In this document: positions 18,915 to 28,109 of the stretch, in pieces
Layout of the letters: each line of letters starts with the position of its first letter
Position numbering within the stretch: position 1 is the stretch's first letter
NCBI GenBank assembly: GCA_027382625.1
Contig: JAJKFJ010021421.1
Coordinates: 1 to 28,109, forward strand
DNA from: Tetmemena sp. SeJ-2015
Taxonomy: Eukaryota; Ciliophora; Spirotrichea; Sporadotrichida; Oxytrichidae
DNA length: 28,109 nucleotides
Direction: 5' to 3'
The notes under the pieces: generated by a model
The model's input: only the letters and a program-made list of their open reading frames with translations
The model's database searches: none
What the model was told of the DNA's origin: nothing
Translations under genes and position numbers: made by a program

Positions 18915-19310
18915 TAAATATGTTTAAAAAAGTGAAAAAAAGTTGTGTATAATTTTTTTCTTAATAATACAAAAAATCATGCAAAATTTTTAAACCCCAA
19001 AAACGGGCCAATCTAAAGTCTTCTGGGAAGGTGACCTTGACGTCTGTCTCATATTCTTTTAAATTTTTATCCCTTTAAGTGTTTTCCTCTATCTCAGATA
19101 ACTGAGTGTTAGGTTTCATGGGTTGCTTGATTATTACTTTTTTTTTAAAAACTTTTTAAAAGGGTTTTCTGATCCCTTTGGGTCTATCTTAAAATGTCTT
19201 GTTGCAATTATATTTCACCCACTTTCACATTTTTTTAGTTTTCCCTCTGGTTTCATATCGCATTAAAGGGATGATTGCAACTATAAAACCAAATGCCCCA
19301 CTGCACGAAC
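18915..19310 (+). repeat. Dispersed repeat, copy 2 (direct copy of 575-970)
   Basis: Same order of blocks as 575-970: ACCTTGACGTCTGT, GTGTTTTCCTCTATCTC, GAGTGTTAGGTTTCAT and ATGATTGCAACTATA. In places it is closer to the palindrome's right arm (CTCAGATAACTGAG in both) than to the left arm. Beyond 19310 it diverges from copy 1. Confidence 0.75.
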
Positions 19311-19990
19311 CGTTGAGCCAAGTTGTCTCTATGGGAAGTACCCTTTCATTCCTTGCACCGATGTTTCCCTCAATTTTTTCCTTTTCTTACAACTCTGTTG
19401 AAGTCTTGACAGCTGCTCTGACTGGTTTCAAATTTTAATCATGATTTTTCTTTTTGGCTTGAGACCCTTGGCACAAATCCAACTCATGCAATCCATCACT
19501 CCTCTAAAGAGAAAATCTAGTAATTTGGGTTCCCGCTCTCAATTTAAAAAAAATTTCTTTTAGTGTGTTTCCCCGAAATTTGGGAAAAGGGCAAATTTGG
19601 CGATGTAACCCTGATCAAAAAGGGGCCCCAGAAAGGATGAAGAACGTACTTCAAGTTTTTGCCCCTCCCCCCAACACGGTCAGTTCGTTCGCGAACTCAT
19701 GGAGCTCTCCCTTTCTTTAAAACAAGGATTTGTAAGGGGAAGATTTGTAAGCATACCCTTTCTTGTATGATGTGTCTCTTCGTTTCGCATCAGCAAGGTG
19801 GAGGAAATTTTTGAAAAAAACTCCTAAAAAGTTAAAACTTTAAAGTTGGAGTCTTGTTTTGAGCTGGCTAAAAATTTTACTGACACCCATAAAAAACCCC
19901 AAAATTTCCCTAAAAAACCCCAAAAGCCCCCCAAAGGTAAACAGAGAGTGTGAGTGGGAAGGAAAAATGTCGGGCTTAATTGCACATAAA
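19311..19990 (-). pseudogene. Degraded coding-like remnant, unidentified
   Basis: Minus-strand fragments such as MDCMSWICAKGLKPK (near 19490) and ELHEFANELTVLGG (near 19700) look protein-derived but lie in different frames. A kinase-like catalytic region is a possible reading of the first, without the HRD or DFG motifs. Long C, A and T runs interrupt every frame. I do not assign a function. Confidence 0.25.
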
Positions 19991-20449
19991 AGGCTAAAAT
20001 AGGGGTATTAGACCCCCCCAGAGGAGGGCAAAAATGATCAAAAATGCCTATTTGCCAACTCCTCTGCTGACCAGTGTTTTAGGTTACCTCATCCGGAAGC
20101 TATAATTTTAATCCCCCCTTTTCAATAGTGGAAAGCCGCTCATTGCATTTCCTCCTTCACGAAAGACGATGTAGAATCTGAGATCGTACATGCCTCCGTG
20201 GCAGTGGTAAAATGCATCGACCGAGTTTTGGGTGATTTTTTTGAAAAAGTCAGGTTCGAAGATAAGGAAGCTAAGTCCATCTGTCCCAAAAAGAAGAGAG
20301 AAAGGAAACCCCTTAAGTCCCCTTTTCCCAGAAATCAAAAGTGACTTAAGTCCCGCAATAATTTTTAAACTTAAAAACTTTTTCCTAAATATTCACTCTA
20401 AAATTATCCGCAAAATAAAATTTTTCCCTTTTCTTCTTCCGCTCTTTCC
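19991..20449. other. Homopolymer-rich DNA, no resolvable gene
   Basis: Short frames are open on both strands, but none carries a motif. It may be the 3' part of the transposase gene at 20450-21260. G/C and A/T runs make frames unreliable. Confidence 0.35.
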
Positions 20450-21260
20450 CCAAATAAATAAATAAATTTAAAAACCCCAAACTTTTGCTTAAAATGCTCA
20501 AGTATAGAGCGCAGATTTTATAGTGTCCCTTAAATAAGTTTTCCCGTAAAAATAAAACCGTTGAACCGGGGGAAATATGGAACTTAAAAAAAGGAGTGAT
20601 GTTCAACTCCCGCGTATGCCTTCTTCGCTTCCTTTGGCTTGTGTACGCTGAGGTTGTCCCAGTAGAAGATCTCACCGTTGTGATCTTCTCTCTGAGCTTC
20701 TTAAAAGGAAAGCAAAATAACTGCTCCCCGCTTGATTTGAGCGAGGATTAAGGACATAAGCTTCTAAGCCTGAGTCTTTGTATTCCCCGCAAGTAACGGG
20801 ACTTGTAGTTTTTTACTTTCTACTCGTAAAAAATTTTCCCTGTTATCGTGCTTTTGTACCAAATTTTCTTCATGAAGGTGTTTTGTGGAACACAGCTTCG
20901 TCAGCACATCCAAAAATTCAACCCCTATCCCCCTCCACCTGAAACATCCTTTTAAAAAAATATTTTAGAATTTTATAAAAAGGCTTTAATTTTAATGCGC
21001 CCTTTCCCCTGATTCACAAATTTTTGTACGTTTTGGGGCCCTTTCCAGAAAAGATGTTTTTCTACAGCTACGGAGGATCTTGAGATAAGGAAAATATCTA
21101 TGGAAGATCTTTGCGCGCTTAAAACCAAAAGAAGGGGCGCTTAGTGGGAAAATTTTAGGAACAATCAAATAATTGATGTGACATCTTGGAAAAATTAGAA
21201 GGCATGAGGAACAGTGCAACCCCAAATTTCTCATCGCAAAGCAACTTTTAAGCGCGCTGG
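20450..21260 (-). pseudogene. IS630/Tc1-type DDE transposase remnant
   Basis: Minus strand. DEAVFHKTPS at about 20873-20902 carries the first catalytic Asp (20900-20902). It is followed, with a TGA where Trp fits, by RKFGTKA and then VTCGEYKDSGLEAYVLNP. After a shift, IFYWDNLSVHKPKEAKKAY carries the second Asp (20656-20658), about 81 residues on. VPYFPRFNGF then stands where (L)PPYSPxLNPxE is expected, and the third acidic residue is not visible. The N-terminal DNA-binding part (to about 21260) is not resolvable. The order and spacing are those of IS630/Tc1/mariner transposases. It is a different lineage from the transposase at 25345-26486, with little identity outside the catalytic motifs. 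Confidence 0.55.
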
Positions 21261-21739
21261 CACTATAACTTTTTTGCGATGGAGTTAATTTTTGAAAAAC
21301 TGGCTATTACTTTTTTGATAAGGATGACTACATCCATTTTATCGTAGTTGTAAATAGTAGAGCAGAACCCCAGCTGCTCCCTTAAATTTAAAATTTTGGG
21401 AAACCTAATGCCCACCCTTCTTAAATAATTAATTTATAACTTTTAATCACAAAAATACTGGGCCCCTACCAAAGCCCCCCCTGCGAAATTCTCTCGTATA
21501 TCTTGAACCCCTTTGCCACGGCACCTTTCCCCCCCTCAGTTTAAGACTTTAAGAGTTTTAGTTATGTTTAAAAGTCTGAGCAGTCGACTTGTCGAGTGGA
21601 ACCTTGCCTTTGGGGACTAAAGATAATTTTTTTCCCGAAAGAATAAACTGCCAGCCATGGAATAATTTTTTGGAATCCCTTTGGGCCCATTTCTAGGGCA
21701 TGCTACCCCTCCCCCCTCGTCGGGTGAAAACGAACCCCC
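21261..21739. other. Homopolymer-rich DNA, no recognised gene
   Basis: Contains many runs of C, G and A (for example CCCCCCC near 21474 and 21529). No protein motif or RNA gene seen. It separates the transposase remnant from the coiled-coil gene. Confidence 0.4.
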
Positions 21740-24530
21740 TTTCCGCAAGCATGAAACTATTGTTCACGGACCAACACACTCACAACGGCAACGCCGGCAG
21801 CTCACACTAGTCTCCCTGAGGTACTCAATATGCACGACCAGAGTACAACAGCTAAATAGAAAACTTCAACTCTCAGAGAAAGCGTGTATGAAGTATAGTC
21901 AGCCCTCCTCGTAGTGGAAAATACTCTTGGTGAGTTGATGAGATAAACGAAACGATCGAGACCCACCCATTATAAGAACATTTCCTCCCTCATCGCTGCT
22001 ACGCTCAGAGCCGGGGAAATTTCCAGCGCCGCCCAGGCTTCGAGCCCTTTTGAAATCAGGAAGTGCTCACAGCTCTGCCCCTTGCCAGACGCCACACACA
22101 CCTATCTGCAAGAGCTCAATAAGCTACGTCCCAAAATTCAAGGCTTCCAAGTGATGATCTTGTCAAACATGAGAGCAGCACTCCAACTCGAGGAGTAGCA
22201 AAGATTCGAGTCGAGGGAGAAAATCGGAACAAGAGAATGAAGGTCAAATCAATCTGCAGAGAGGGAAGGTAGAAATAGACAAATGAGCTCCGAGCAGTTG
22301 AGAAGGGGAAGCTTCTCCACTCAAAATAAGATCTCTTGCAATCTGGAGCAAAGAATATGCAGGTATCAAGGCCAAGGCAAGAGCATCAGCCAGAGTCTTA
22401 GACGCCTTCCTCTGCTGGGTTACAAATTCAAGCGATCTTGGACCGTCTCTTTGAGATCGAGATAGAAATTGATGTTTAGGAGGAAGAGAAGGTGGAGGTC
22501 ATTCAGATTTCATAGCAGTTGATTGCTTAGCAAATGCTAAGCGAGCGAGAAGTCCAGGAAGTCTACTTCGCTTTCGACGATTCCCTCGCTATTCACAATC
22601 GAGCAAAGCGACTCAAGAAAGAGCTCAAGAAGACATTTGAGACTATGGAGTCCAAATCCAACATTACGCCCCCACCCTTTCACACAGAAATCAAAGACTT
22701 TGAAAATGATTTGAAAAAGATCTGCGCAAAGAAAAGCAACTATAGGAACTACATGCTAAGAATGGTGGCACAGAGTTTCTCAGCGCTAACTCCACTCCAA
22801 GCGAGCCCAAATCTATAAATTCGAAGGATCATTCGGTGGATTCTCGGTTACTGGTCTTACAAATAAGCAACGGCAGGTTACCATAAAATATGCTGATTGG
22901 ATGAAGCAAGTGGAATGGCGAGACATAGGAGTGAGAATCGAGAAGAACTTATGCGAGCTTTTTAAGTAGATGAAAGGAGCAGTGAAGATCCTAGGCGCCT
23001 ACGAGGATCTCAACAAGTCACTGGGAAAGGCTTCTGCGCGCAAGGTCACCATCATAGAGAGCGCAATATTTGGGTTAAGGAGACTGCTGCCTAATGTACA
23101 AGACATAAAGCGTAAGGTGTGCAAAGTATTATTACAAATGGAAGTGTAGAAGGCTAGACAGAATATTGAATCCATGCTATCAAGGAAGCGAGAGAAACGA
23201 GTAGGAGAAGTAGGCAATGCAATAGCGGATTCTCATTAAATCAAGTAGCTTGACCAGGAGTTTATGCCTGAAGCCAACAAGTTCATTCTCTTAAATTACG
23301 ACGAGGTTACAAACTATGTGGAAGCGCCTGAGGTGAAGATGGAAATATATAAGGCCAAGGTGCTCAGAAAGATTATGCACAACACTGAAGATCTGCGAAG
23401 GTGGCTGCACAAACTAGAAGAGTCCTGCTACACAGCGAAGAAAGGGTCTAGCTATAACTCTTCCTATAGCGTGGTGCAGATATAAACATTTTGCAAGAAG
23501 ATGAACCTCGCGACTGGCCAATCTTAAGAGGCCGCTATGAATAATGGCTCCGCCTCGCTTAGACTACAAGAGGGTCCCCCCTTCACTCAATGCAAATAAT
23601 TAATTTTAATCATCGCTATAGAAGGCGGACGACGATGGTGATTTCAAAGATGGACAACACCAGACAACAGCAAGAGGATACGTTCCTGAGATTTCTCATT
23701 TTGACGGCGAGAAGAACCAAGCACTTCTCAAGGATTTTGAGGAGGTCAGGCTCGAGGACCAGACGGAGGAGGAGATGAGGGAGGTGAGGGAGCAACAAAC
23801 GAAGACGATGGCAGCTATTCTTCCCTCACGCTGCGCGCAGCATAAAGAGACGAGAGGAGAAAAAAGCTGCTAAGGAGGCTCGATGAAAACATCTCGAGAA
23901 GAACCGTCGAGAAATAGTCAATGGCGAATTCGGTTGGCTCAGGCAGCACATCTTCATAAAATCAGAATAATCAGCAGCACTGTGACAGGAAGTATTTACA
24001 GGTCCATAGACAGAGCATAGCGGAGAGGAGCGAATGGCCTTTCGAGCAGATGAAAATAGGGGAACTCTGACAGCTGTTCCACATTCTCATTAAGGCAAGA
24101 TGCTCGCATAATTAATTTGCCCACGGATCGCCTCAGTACAAGCAGGAGAAAAAATATAAAAACAAGCTAAGATCCCTCGCCTGCAGTGCCTGGAGAATAG
24201 CTGTACATAGAATGGAAGGAAGGGCAGACGACATTTTATGCACGGAGCTGAAGTTATCACGTGCAGGGAGAAGTTCAAGACAAATTTCTGTCTTCCATCG
24301 CTTCGTTCTTGAAGGGGATGATTCCAGCAGCGGCGAGCTATGTGATGAAGGAGGCACTCTATGAGAATTGGAACAGCGCAGACAGACAGTTCTTCGTTAA
24401 TCACTTGATCGGCAAGCAGCACATTAAGAAACCCTAGCTTGTCCAGCAGATTGGTGAAGAGGATGCAGGTCGAATTGAAGAGATAGGGAGGCAATAAGAA
24501 CCTATCATAGTGGAGGTCGATGAGAACTGA
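21740..24530 (+). CDS. Long Gln-rich coiled-coil protein, unidentified, frameshifted
   Basis: Plus strand with TAA/TAG as Gln; in-frame ATG at 21830; ends EPIIVEVDEN and TGA 24528 before AT-rich DNA. The reading covers about 900 residues in at least five phases: 21740-22235 (LRESVYEVQSALLVVENTLGE), 22213-22820 (EIEIEIDVQEEEKVEVIQISQ and AKRLKKELKKTFETMESK), 22814-23630 as one clean phase of about 270 residues (KYADWMKQVEWRDIGVRIEK; KAKVLRKIMHNTEDLRRW), 23625-24290 (EEVRLEDQTEEEMREVREQQ, then KKAAKEAR-TGA-KHLEKNRREI) and about 24255-24530 (SYVMKEALYENWNSADRQFF). Predominantly helical, charged, coiled-coil-like; no catalytic motif. It is followed on the same strand after 120 bp by the gene at 24648, with a convergent transposase beyond. 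It could be a second protein of that transposon or a structural protein. Confidence 0.55.
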
Positions 24531-24647
24531 AATTTTTTATTAAACTGATAGTTCATAAGAACTTTAATTCTGTAATAGCTTTATCATAGCTTTTATTCAT
24601 ATATTACTGGGATAACCTTCCCTTATAATTAATTTATAGCTTCTCAA

Positions 24648-25200
24648 ATGGAGGATTCCAAGTCCTCAGTCGACCAATTAGCCAAATTTATATCTTCCAA
24701 GAAAGATCTGTATGAAGTTGCTCTGAGGAATCAATATTTTCTGCCATCGTTTAAATCCAAAATGGTGACCAAAGAGTACTTGAGCGTGATTAATGGAAGT
24801 GCCTGGTGCTCGAGATTCAGAGAAATTATATTGCTGCCATGTACTTCCCCTCCGACCCGACAGTAGATGTACTTGTGAAGAAACTCCTAGTAATGACAGA
24901 TAGAATGGGCAAGAACCTCATGATCGATAAATCGCATCTTCCAGACAAGATATGGATTTTAGCCATCCTGTCTACCTTCTCTCTGAAGGAAGATATCTCC
25001 ATGAAAGATTACGAAGCGCCTCGCAAGCTTGCTTAAGGCAACGCCGTCTCACCGTCACTCAGTTGGTACAGGCCAACCAGTCATCCCCTCCAGAGCACAA
25101 ATTGAACGATGCAATTTTAAAGTATTAACAATTAATAAGTAAAGGCTATCTCGCGCTCACTCTTCCGTACACTCCTCTCGTCGTTGAGAGGTCATTCAGT
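24648..25200 (+). CDS. Unidentified protein following the coiled-coil gene, frameshifted
   Basis: ATG 24648 follows an AT-rich gap of about 120 bp. The first phase reads MEDSKSSVDQLAKFISSKKD and YFLPSFKSKMVTKEYL. Near 24806 one base shift leads to RNYIAAMYFPSDPTVDVLVK and SHLPDKIWILAILSTF. Near 25030 another shift leads to QRRLTVTQLVQANQSSPPEH and then LNDAILKY with TAA as Gln. Each phase is well formed and the joints are consistent with single-base indels, giving about 170-180 residues, largely helical. I do not recognise the family. The end is uncertain because the plus frame stays open into the 3' part of the opposite-strand transposase, which is likely a shadow. Confidence 0.5.
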
Positions 25201-25344
25201 TTGAAATTATTGCTGCTTGCTGCTCTTGCTCGGGGTTCTCTGCTTCATATCCTACGCATTCTGTTATTATGGATCCTTCTCTCGCTCGATCAGCTTCTCA
25301 ATTCTGTTCCTGGTGTCCACGAGTCGCATCATCCTCTAGGTTGC

Positions 25345-26486
25345 TTTACTCTTATTTGCAAATCTGAGTCTCAGTGTCTTTCCTTATTTTTGAGAGGAAG
25401 GCAGACCTTCTATGAATGCAGGTGTTATCTCTTCAGTTCGATATACGCCAGTCTTGATTCAACAACGACCAGAGGCGCTCGATTGGATTGAATGCACAGC
25501 TATAAGGAGGCAAGTATTCTAGCTGGCAGCCGGCCGGAATGGCTACTCGAACCTTGGAGCTCTTTTGGATGGAGAGGTTGTCCATAATGATAATAGAGCC
25601 AGTCTAGAGCCGGGGTCCTAGCTCCCAGAGGAAGGCCAGGAAGTGAAGGAGGTTGCTGCTGCCGGCAATAATTTTACTGTGCAGCAGGCCCCCGGCCTCG
25701 CTGATTGCTCCCATCACTGTGATAGACTTCCCCCGAGTACTGGGAATCGAACACTCCGCTTCAGTGACTGCCATGTGTTGAATGTTGACTCGTCATTGTA
25801 CACCACGTGTCGGCCTTCCAGTATCCAGCGTGCAAGGCGCTTCGAAAATTCTTGTAGCTTGCGCTGCGCTTCCTGCTCCTTGTCCTCCTTGCGCCGATAC
25901 GAATAGCCTGCCGATCTGTACCTAACTCCATTGCGGAGATAAATCTTTCTCAACCCGAACGTTGATAGAAGCGGAATGTCGTATTTGTGATGAAGAAAAT
26001 GGCAGAGCTGCACGAGGTTCAGGTGAGCTGTTTCGTGGAGAGCCTTGATGGAGGTGATTCGACGCTCGGTGTCGGGAGAGATTAATCGCTTCTTGACTCA
26101 TCTGGATAAATTCACCACCACAATGAAGCCATTCCTGCGTCAACGCTAGACTATCATGTTGACGGCTCCAACTCGCAAGCCAAGTATGCTTGCAACTTGA
26201 GGATAGGTCAGCCGAGGATTTGCGTCTGAATGCAAAGATCCAAAGCGAAGATAGATAGCGGAGAGTTGCAGTTCGTATCTGATTACTTATCGTATTCTCA
26301 GCCGCAGTGACCAAGATTTGCGAATAGACTTCGTCTTGGGCTGAGGAAGCCGACTCTCCAGTAGTGGAATCAATTTCAGGTCAGGAATGTGATGGCGATG
26401 TGTAGGGGCGGCGAGAGAGGAGGAGTGAGTGGGTCGAACTCCACGAACTTTCTCTTCTTGGAATGCCTAGTCGACTGTGACTCCAT
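25345..26486 (-). CDS. IS630/Tc1-type DDE transposase, nearly complete
   Basis: Minus strand. ATG 26486 opens MESQSTRHSKKRKFVEFDP, with a KKRK nuclear-localisation-like motif. After a one-base shift near 26400 comes a helix-turn-helix region (RLTYPQVASILGLRVGAVNM), then VQR-TGA-RRNGF, where Trp fits the TGA, and NLSR-TGA-VKKR. The catalytic core is VVYNDESTFNTW (Asp 25792-25794), a one-base shift in a G5 run (about 25737), ITVMGAISEAGGLLHSKI, then IIIMDNLSIQK (Asp 25580-25582) and LEYLPPYSCAFNPIERLW (Glu 25478-25480), with 33 residues between second Asp and Glu. All three acidic residues are present. The C-terminus after QDWR is unclear. It would cut and join DNA of a Tc1-like element. I found no convincing TIRs around it. 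Confidence 0.75.
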
Positions 26487-26589
26487 TTGAGAGTAGCAGA
26501 TCAAAGATAAGAATAAATAAAAATTTGATTAACCACCTAATACACATCGATCCTATACTATAAGCTAAGATGGAACATGTAGTTAATTT

Positions 26590-26695
26590 TGAGTAATTTC
26601 GCGTTTGACTCGCATGATTATAAGTATTAATAAAGAAATTAATTATACACAACTTATTTTCACTTTCTTATCATATTATGGTGCTTTGAATGTAG
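26590..26695 (-). repeat. Dispersed repeat fragment, inverted copy
   Basis: Read on the minus strand, CATAATATGATAAGAAAGTGAAAAT...TAATTAATTTCTTTATTAATACTTATAATCATGC matches 612-682 closely and, in degraded form, 18925-18985. Similarity stops at AATCATGC, where copies 1 and 2 go on together, so AATCATGC marks one boundary of a shared unit. Confidence 0.7.
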
Positions 26696-26950
26696 TTACC
26701 AGATTCGACTGCCATGTGTGATACAATTACATCAGTCGAACGTTGATGGCGCACTATTAAAGAGACGAGAGAGAATCATTAGCGGACTTACTGAGCACCT
26801 CTTGCTCGCACTCTGAGCGCATCTGACTCTTCCAGCTCAGATGCCATAACATAAGCCTAATCGCCAATTGCTGATCAGGGGCAGCTGAGATAGAAAAAGA
26901 TGATGAAAGCTAATATATTGACAAGAATCAGTATGACTCCTGGTTAAATA

Positions 26951-27256
26951 ATGATCACCATTCAGAAACATGAACAATTAATACTCAAGTGGTCTAGCCT
27001 TAGACACATACCCCACTAGGGCTACCATTGGAGTACACTCCCTCAGCATAATCCTCCGCTCTATCACCAGATTCCCTTAACTATTTCTAGACTCCCAATT
27101 GATCCTGGTTAGGTGGGAGAAAGATAACTCGCACGGCTTCGTGTCTCACCTCAATTAAGGGACCACTCTATCATATCTCTTATTCACTCACCTTGGATTA
27201 ATAAGCTGTATCGCCTTCAGATGGATACACAACGCAACCGAGGCAAAGAGTTATGA
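26951..27256 (+). CDS. Candidate small ORF on a GC-richer island, unidentified
   Basis: 101 residues from ATG 26951 to TGA 27254, with TAG or TAA read as Gln three times. It is hydrophilic with many Pro, Arg and His (QIPLTISRLPIDPGQVGE; LYRLQMDTQRNRGKEL). The island (about 26700-27295) is distinctly richer in GC than the following AT-rich DNA, which supports coding or a conserved RNA. The minus strand is also largely open if TGA is Trp. No family recognised. Its right boundary (CAAGTCCTAGTTTTAACTTTCTAATTTAA) resembles that of the island at 4430-5200 (GCGTCCTAAATTTTAACTTTCTAATTAAT). Confidence 0.3.
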
Positions 27257-27299
27257 CCGGCTTATTACCTACCGTGCTAAGTCACAAGTCCTAGTTTTA

Positions 27300-27966
27300 A
27301 CTTTCTAATTTAATTATATTAATAAAAATATAGTTTTTAAAAAATTAATTGAAAACTTATTTATTCATGTTAACTATTTAATTAATTGCTAATAATATAT
27401 ATTTATAAAAAAAAAAACAACAAAAAACAGGGGGGCCTTTCCTCGTCATCCACTTTTTTATGAAAATATGAAAAATCATGATCTAGCCTAAAATTAGCCA
27501 AAAATACCAATTTTAGGTCCAAATTCAAATTCAATTGGTCTATCCTACTCATATTTTTTGTTTTAGAAATTTATAAAGATTGTGAAAGAGTATATATTTT
27601 TGATAAAAAATTAATTGTCAATGAATTGTTATTTAAATAAAAAAATAGGATGAATTTTATAAGTTAAGATAAATATTTTAGAAGCACAGAGATCTCTAAA
27701 TTAATATATCAATCTCTTAGAAACTTCTTTGAACAAAAAGTACCCATTTACAACAAGCTATTCTCTTATATAAATCTAAATACTTTTTTACAACTATTTT
27801 CCTATGTATACTATAATTTTATTTATAATACAGCTAGTTTTCAATAAAATCTTCTGAAAGATAAAATATTGAGACTTATTTTTTTAATCTTCATGCTACT
27901 TTTCTAAAATAAAGAATATGGCCTTGAAATACACTTTGAATATGAATATTGAGCAAAATTGGTGTA
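27300..27966. other. AT-rich DNA with a weak coding candidate
   Basis: A plus frame from about 27549 to 27966 reads as an aromatic, Lys/Asn-rich peptide (CERVYIFDKKLIVNELLF; SKLIYQSLRNFFEQKVPIY), with TAA as Gln and one TGA as Trp. AT-rich composition and the near absence of stops under this code make it weak evidence. Confidence 0.2.
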
Positions 27967-28109
27967 TTATAGAACTAATTACTATTTTAAAAATTTGCGA
28001 GGAAAAATATAACTCTAAGATTAGCATATAACTATAGTCATCTAAGGTTCATTAGCATGGATGCGATGAAGGAAACTTAATGGTTCAATGCATCATTATC
28101 ACTATAGAA
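27967..28109 (+). mobile_element. Partial second copy of the foldback element (left end)
   Basis: From TATTATAGAAC at 27967, through ATATAACTCT, TTCATTAGCATGGATGCGATGAAGGAAAC and CAATGCATCATTATCA, it follows 16905-17040 with roughly three-quarters identity. The window ends inside it. Confidence 0.75.

Noticed and set aside
24090..24494. 134-residue minus-strand ORF, with a shorter overlapping one at 24133-24357
   Set aside because: Opposite strand of the coiled-coil gene, where the plus frame is charged and helical; the minus frame is Cys- and Leu-rich without motif.
25201..25491. Plus-strand ORF with Leu-rich, membrane-like start
   Set aside because: Its 3' end is antisense to NPIERLW of the transposase; the Leu-rich part is likely a shadow of the transposase C-terminus or of the preceding gene's tail.
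25922..26314. 130-residue minus ORF in another frame of the transposase
   Set aside because: The neighbouring frame carries the helix-turn-helix and leads to the DDE motifs; this one is Ser/Arg-rich without motif.
27000..27290. Ribosomal RNA fragment
   Set aside because: GC content suggested rRNA, but I recognise no conserved rRNA segment on either strand.

Overview
The window looks like ciliate nuclear DNA. It is AT-rich, with GC-richer islands that carry protein-like reading frames only if TAA and TAG are read as Gln. In several of those frames TGA falls inside recognisable proteins where Trp fits. The clearest cases are the joint between an acetyltransferase domain and its tail, the helix-turn-helix of one transposase and the catalytic region of another. 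TGA also stands at plausible gene ends. That combination (UAR = Gln, UGA = Trp or stop) is known from karyorelict ciliates and Condylostoma. The assignment is my inference, not a measurement. Under such a code an open frame proves nothing, so I rely on conserved motifs and rate AT-rich frames low.

Mobile and inverted-repeat DNA dominates. From left to right: a palindrome with a small ORF (765-1685); AT-rich DNA with weak coding candidates (2080-4390); a GC-richer unidentified gene candidate (4430-5100, minus). Next comes element A (6156-8397), with 385-bp terminal inverted repeats (TIRs) and a Rep-like superfamily 3 (SF3) helicase. It is followed by an inverted repeat with 259-bp arms (8604-9270), a GNAT acetyltransferase/zinc-binding gene (9280-10815, minus), and element B (11734-13739), with 205-bp TIRs and a second, divergent Rep-like SF3 helicase. 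An AT-rich candidate gene (14200-16450) is split by a 577-bp TIR element with TTA target duplications. Then come a 1.48-kb foldback element (16915-18396), a homopolymer-rich degraded stretch with an IS630/Tc1-type transposase remnant (18400-21700), and a long Gln-rich coiled-coil gene plus a smaller gene on the plus strand (21740-25200). A more complete IS630/Tc1-type transposase (about 25345-26486, minus) and a second, partial copy of the foldback element at the right edge (27967-28109) close the window.

The most interesting content is the pair of elements A and B. Both have long TIRs that look identical between their two ends, both end in TTCTAAYA, both carry iterated short motifs in the TIR, and both encode one minus-strand protein with Walker A, Walker B and motif C of an SF3 helicase behind a weak HUH-like N-terminus. 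They read as two divergent members of one family of Rep-encoding linear elements.

Most long frames need one-base shifts, often at homopolymers. I cannot tell consensus errors from real decay, so gene boundaries are approximate.
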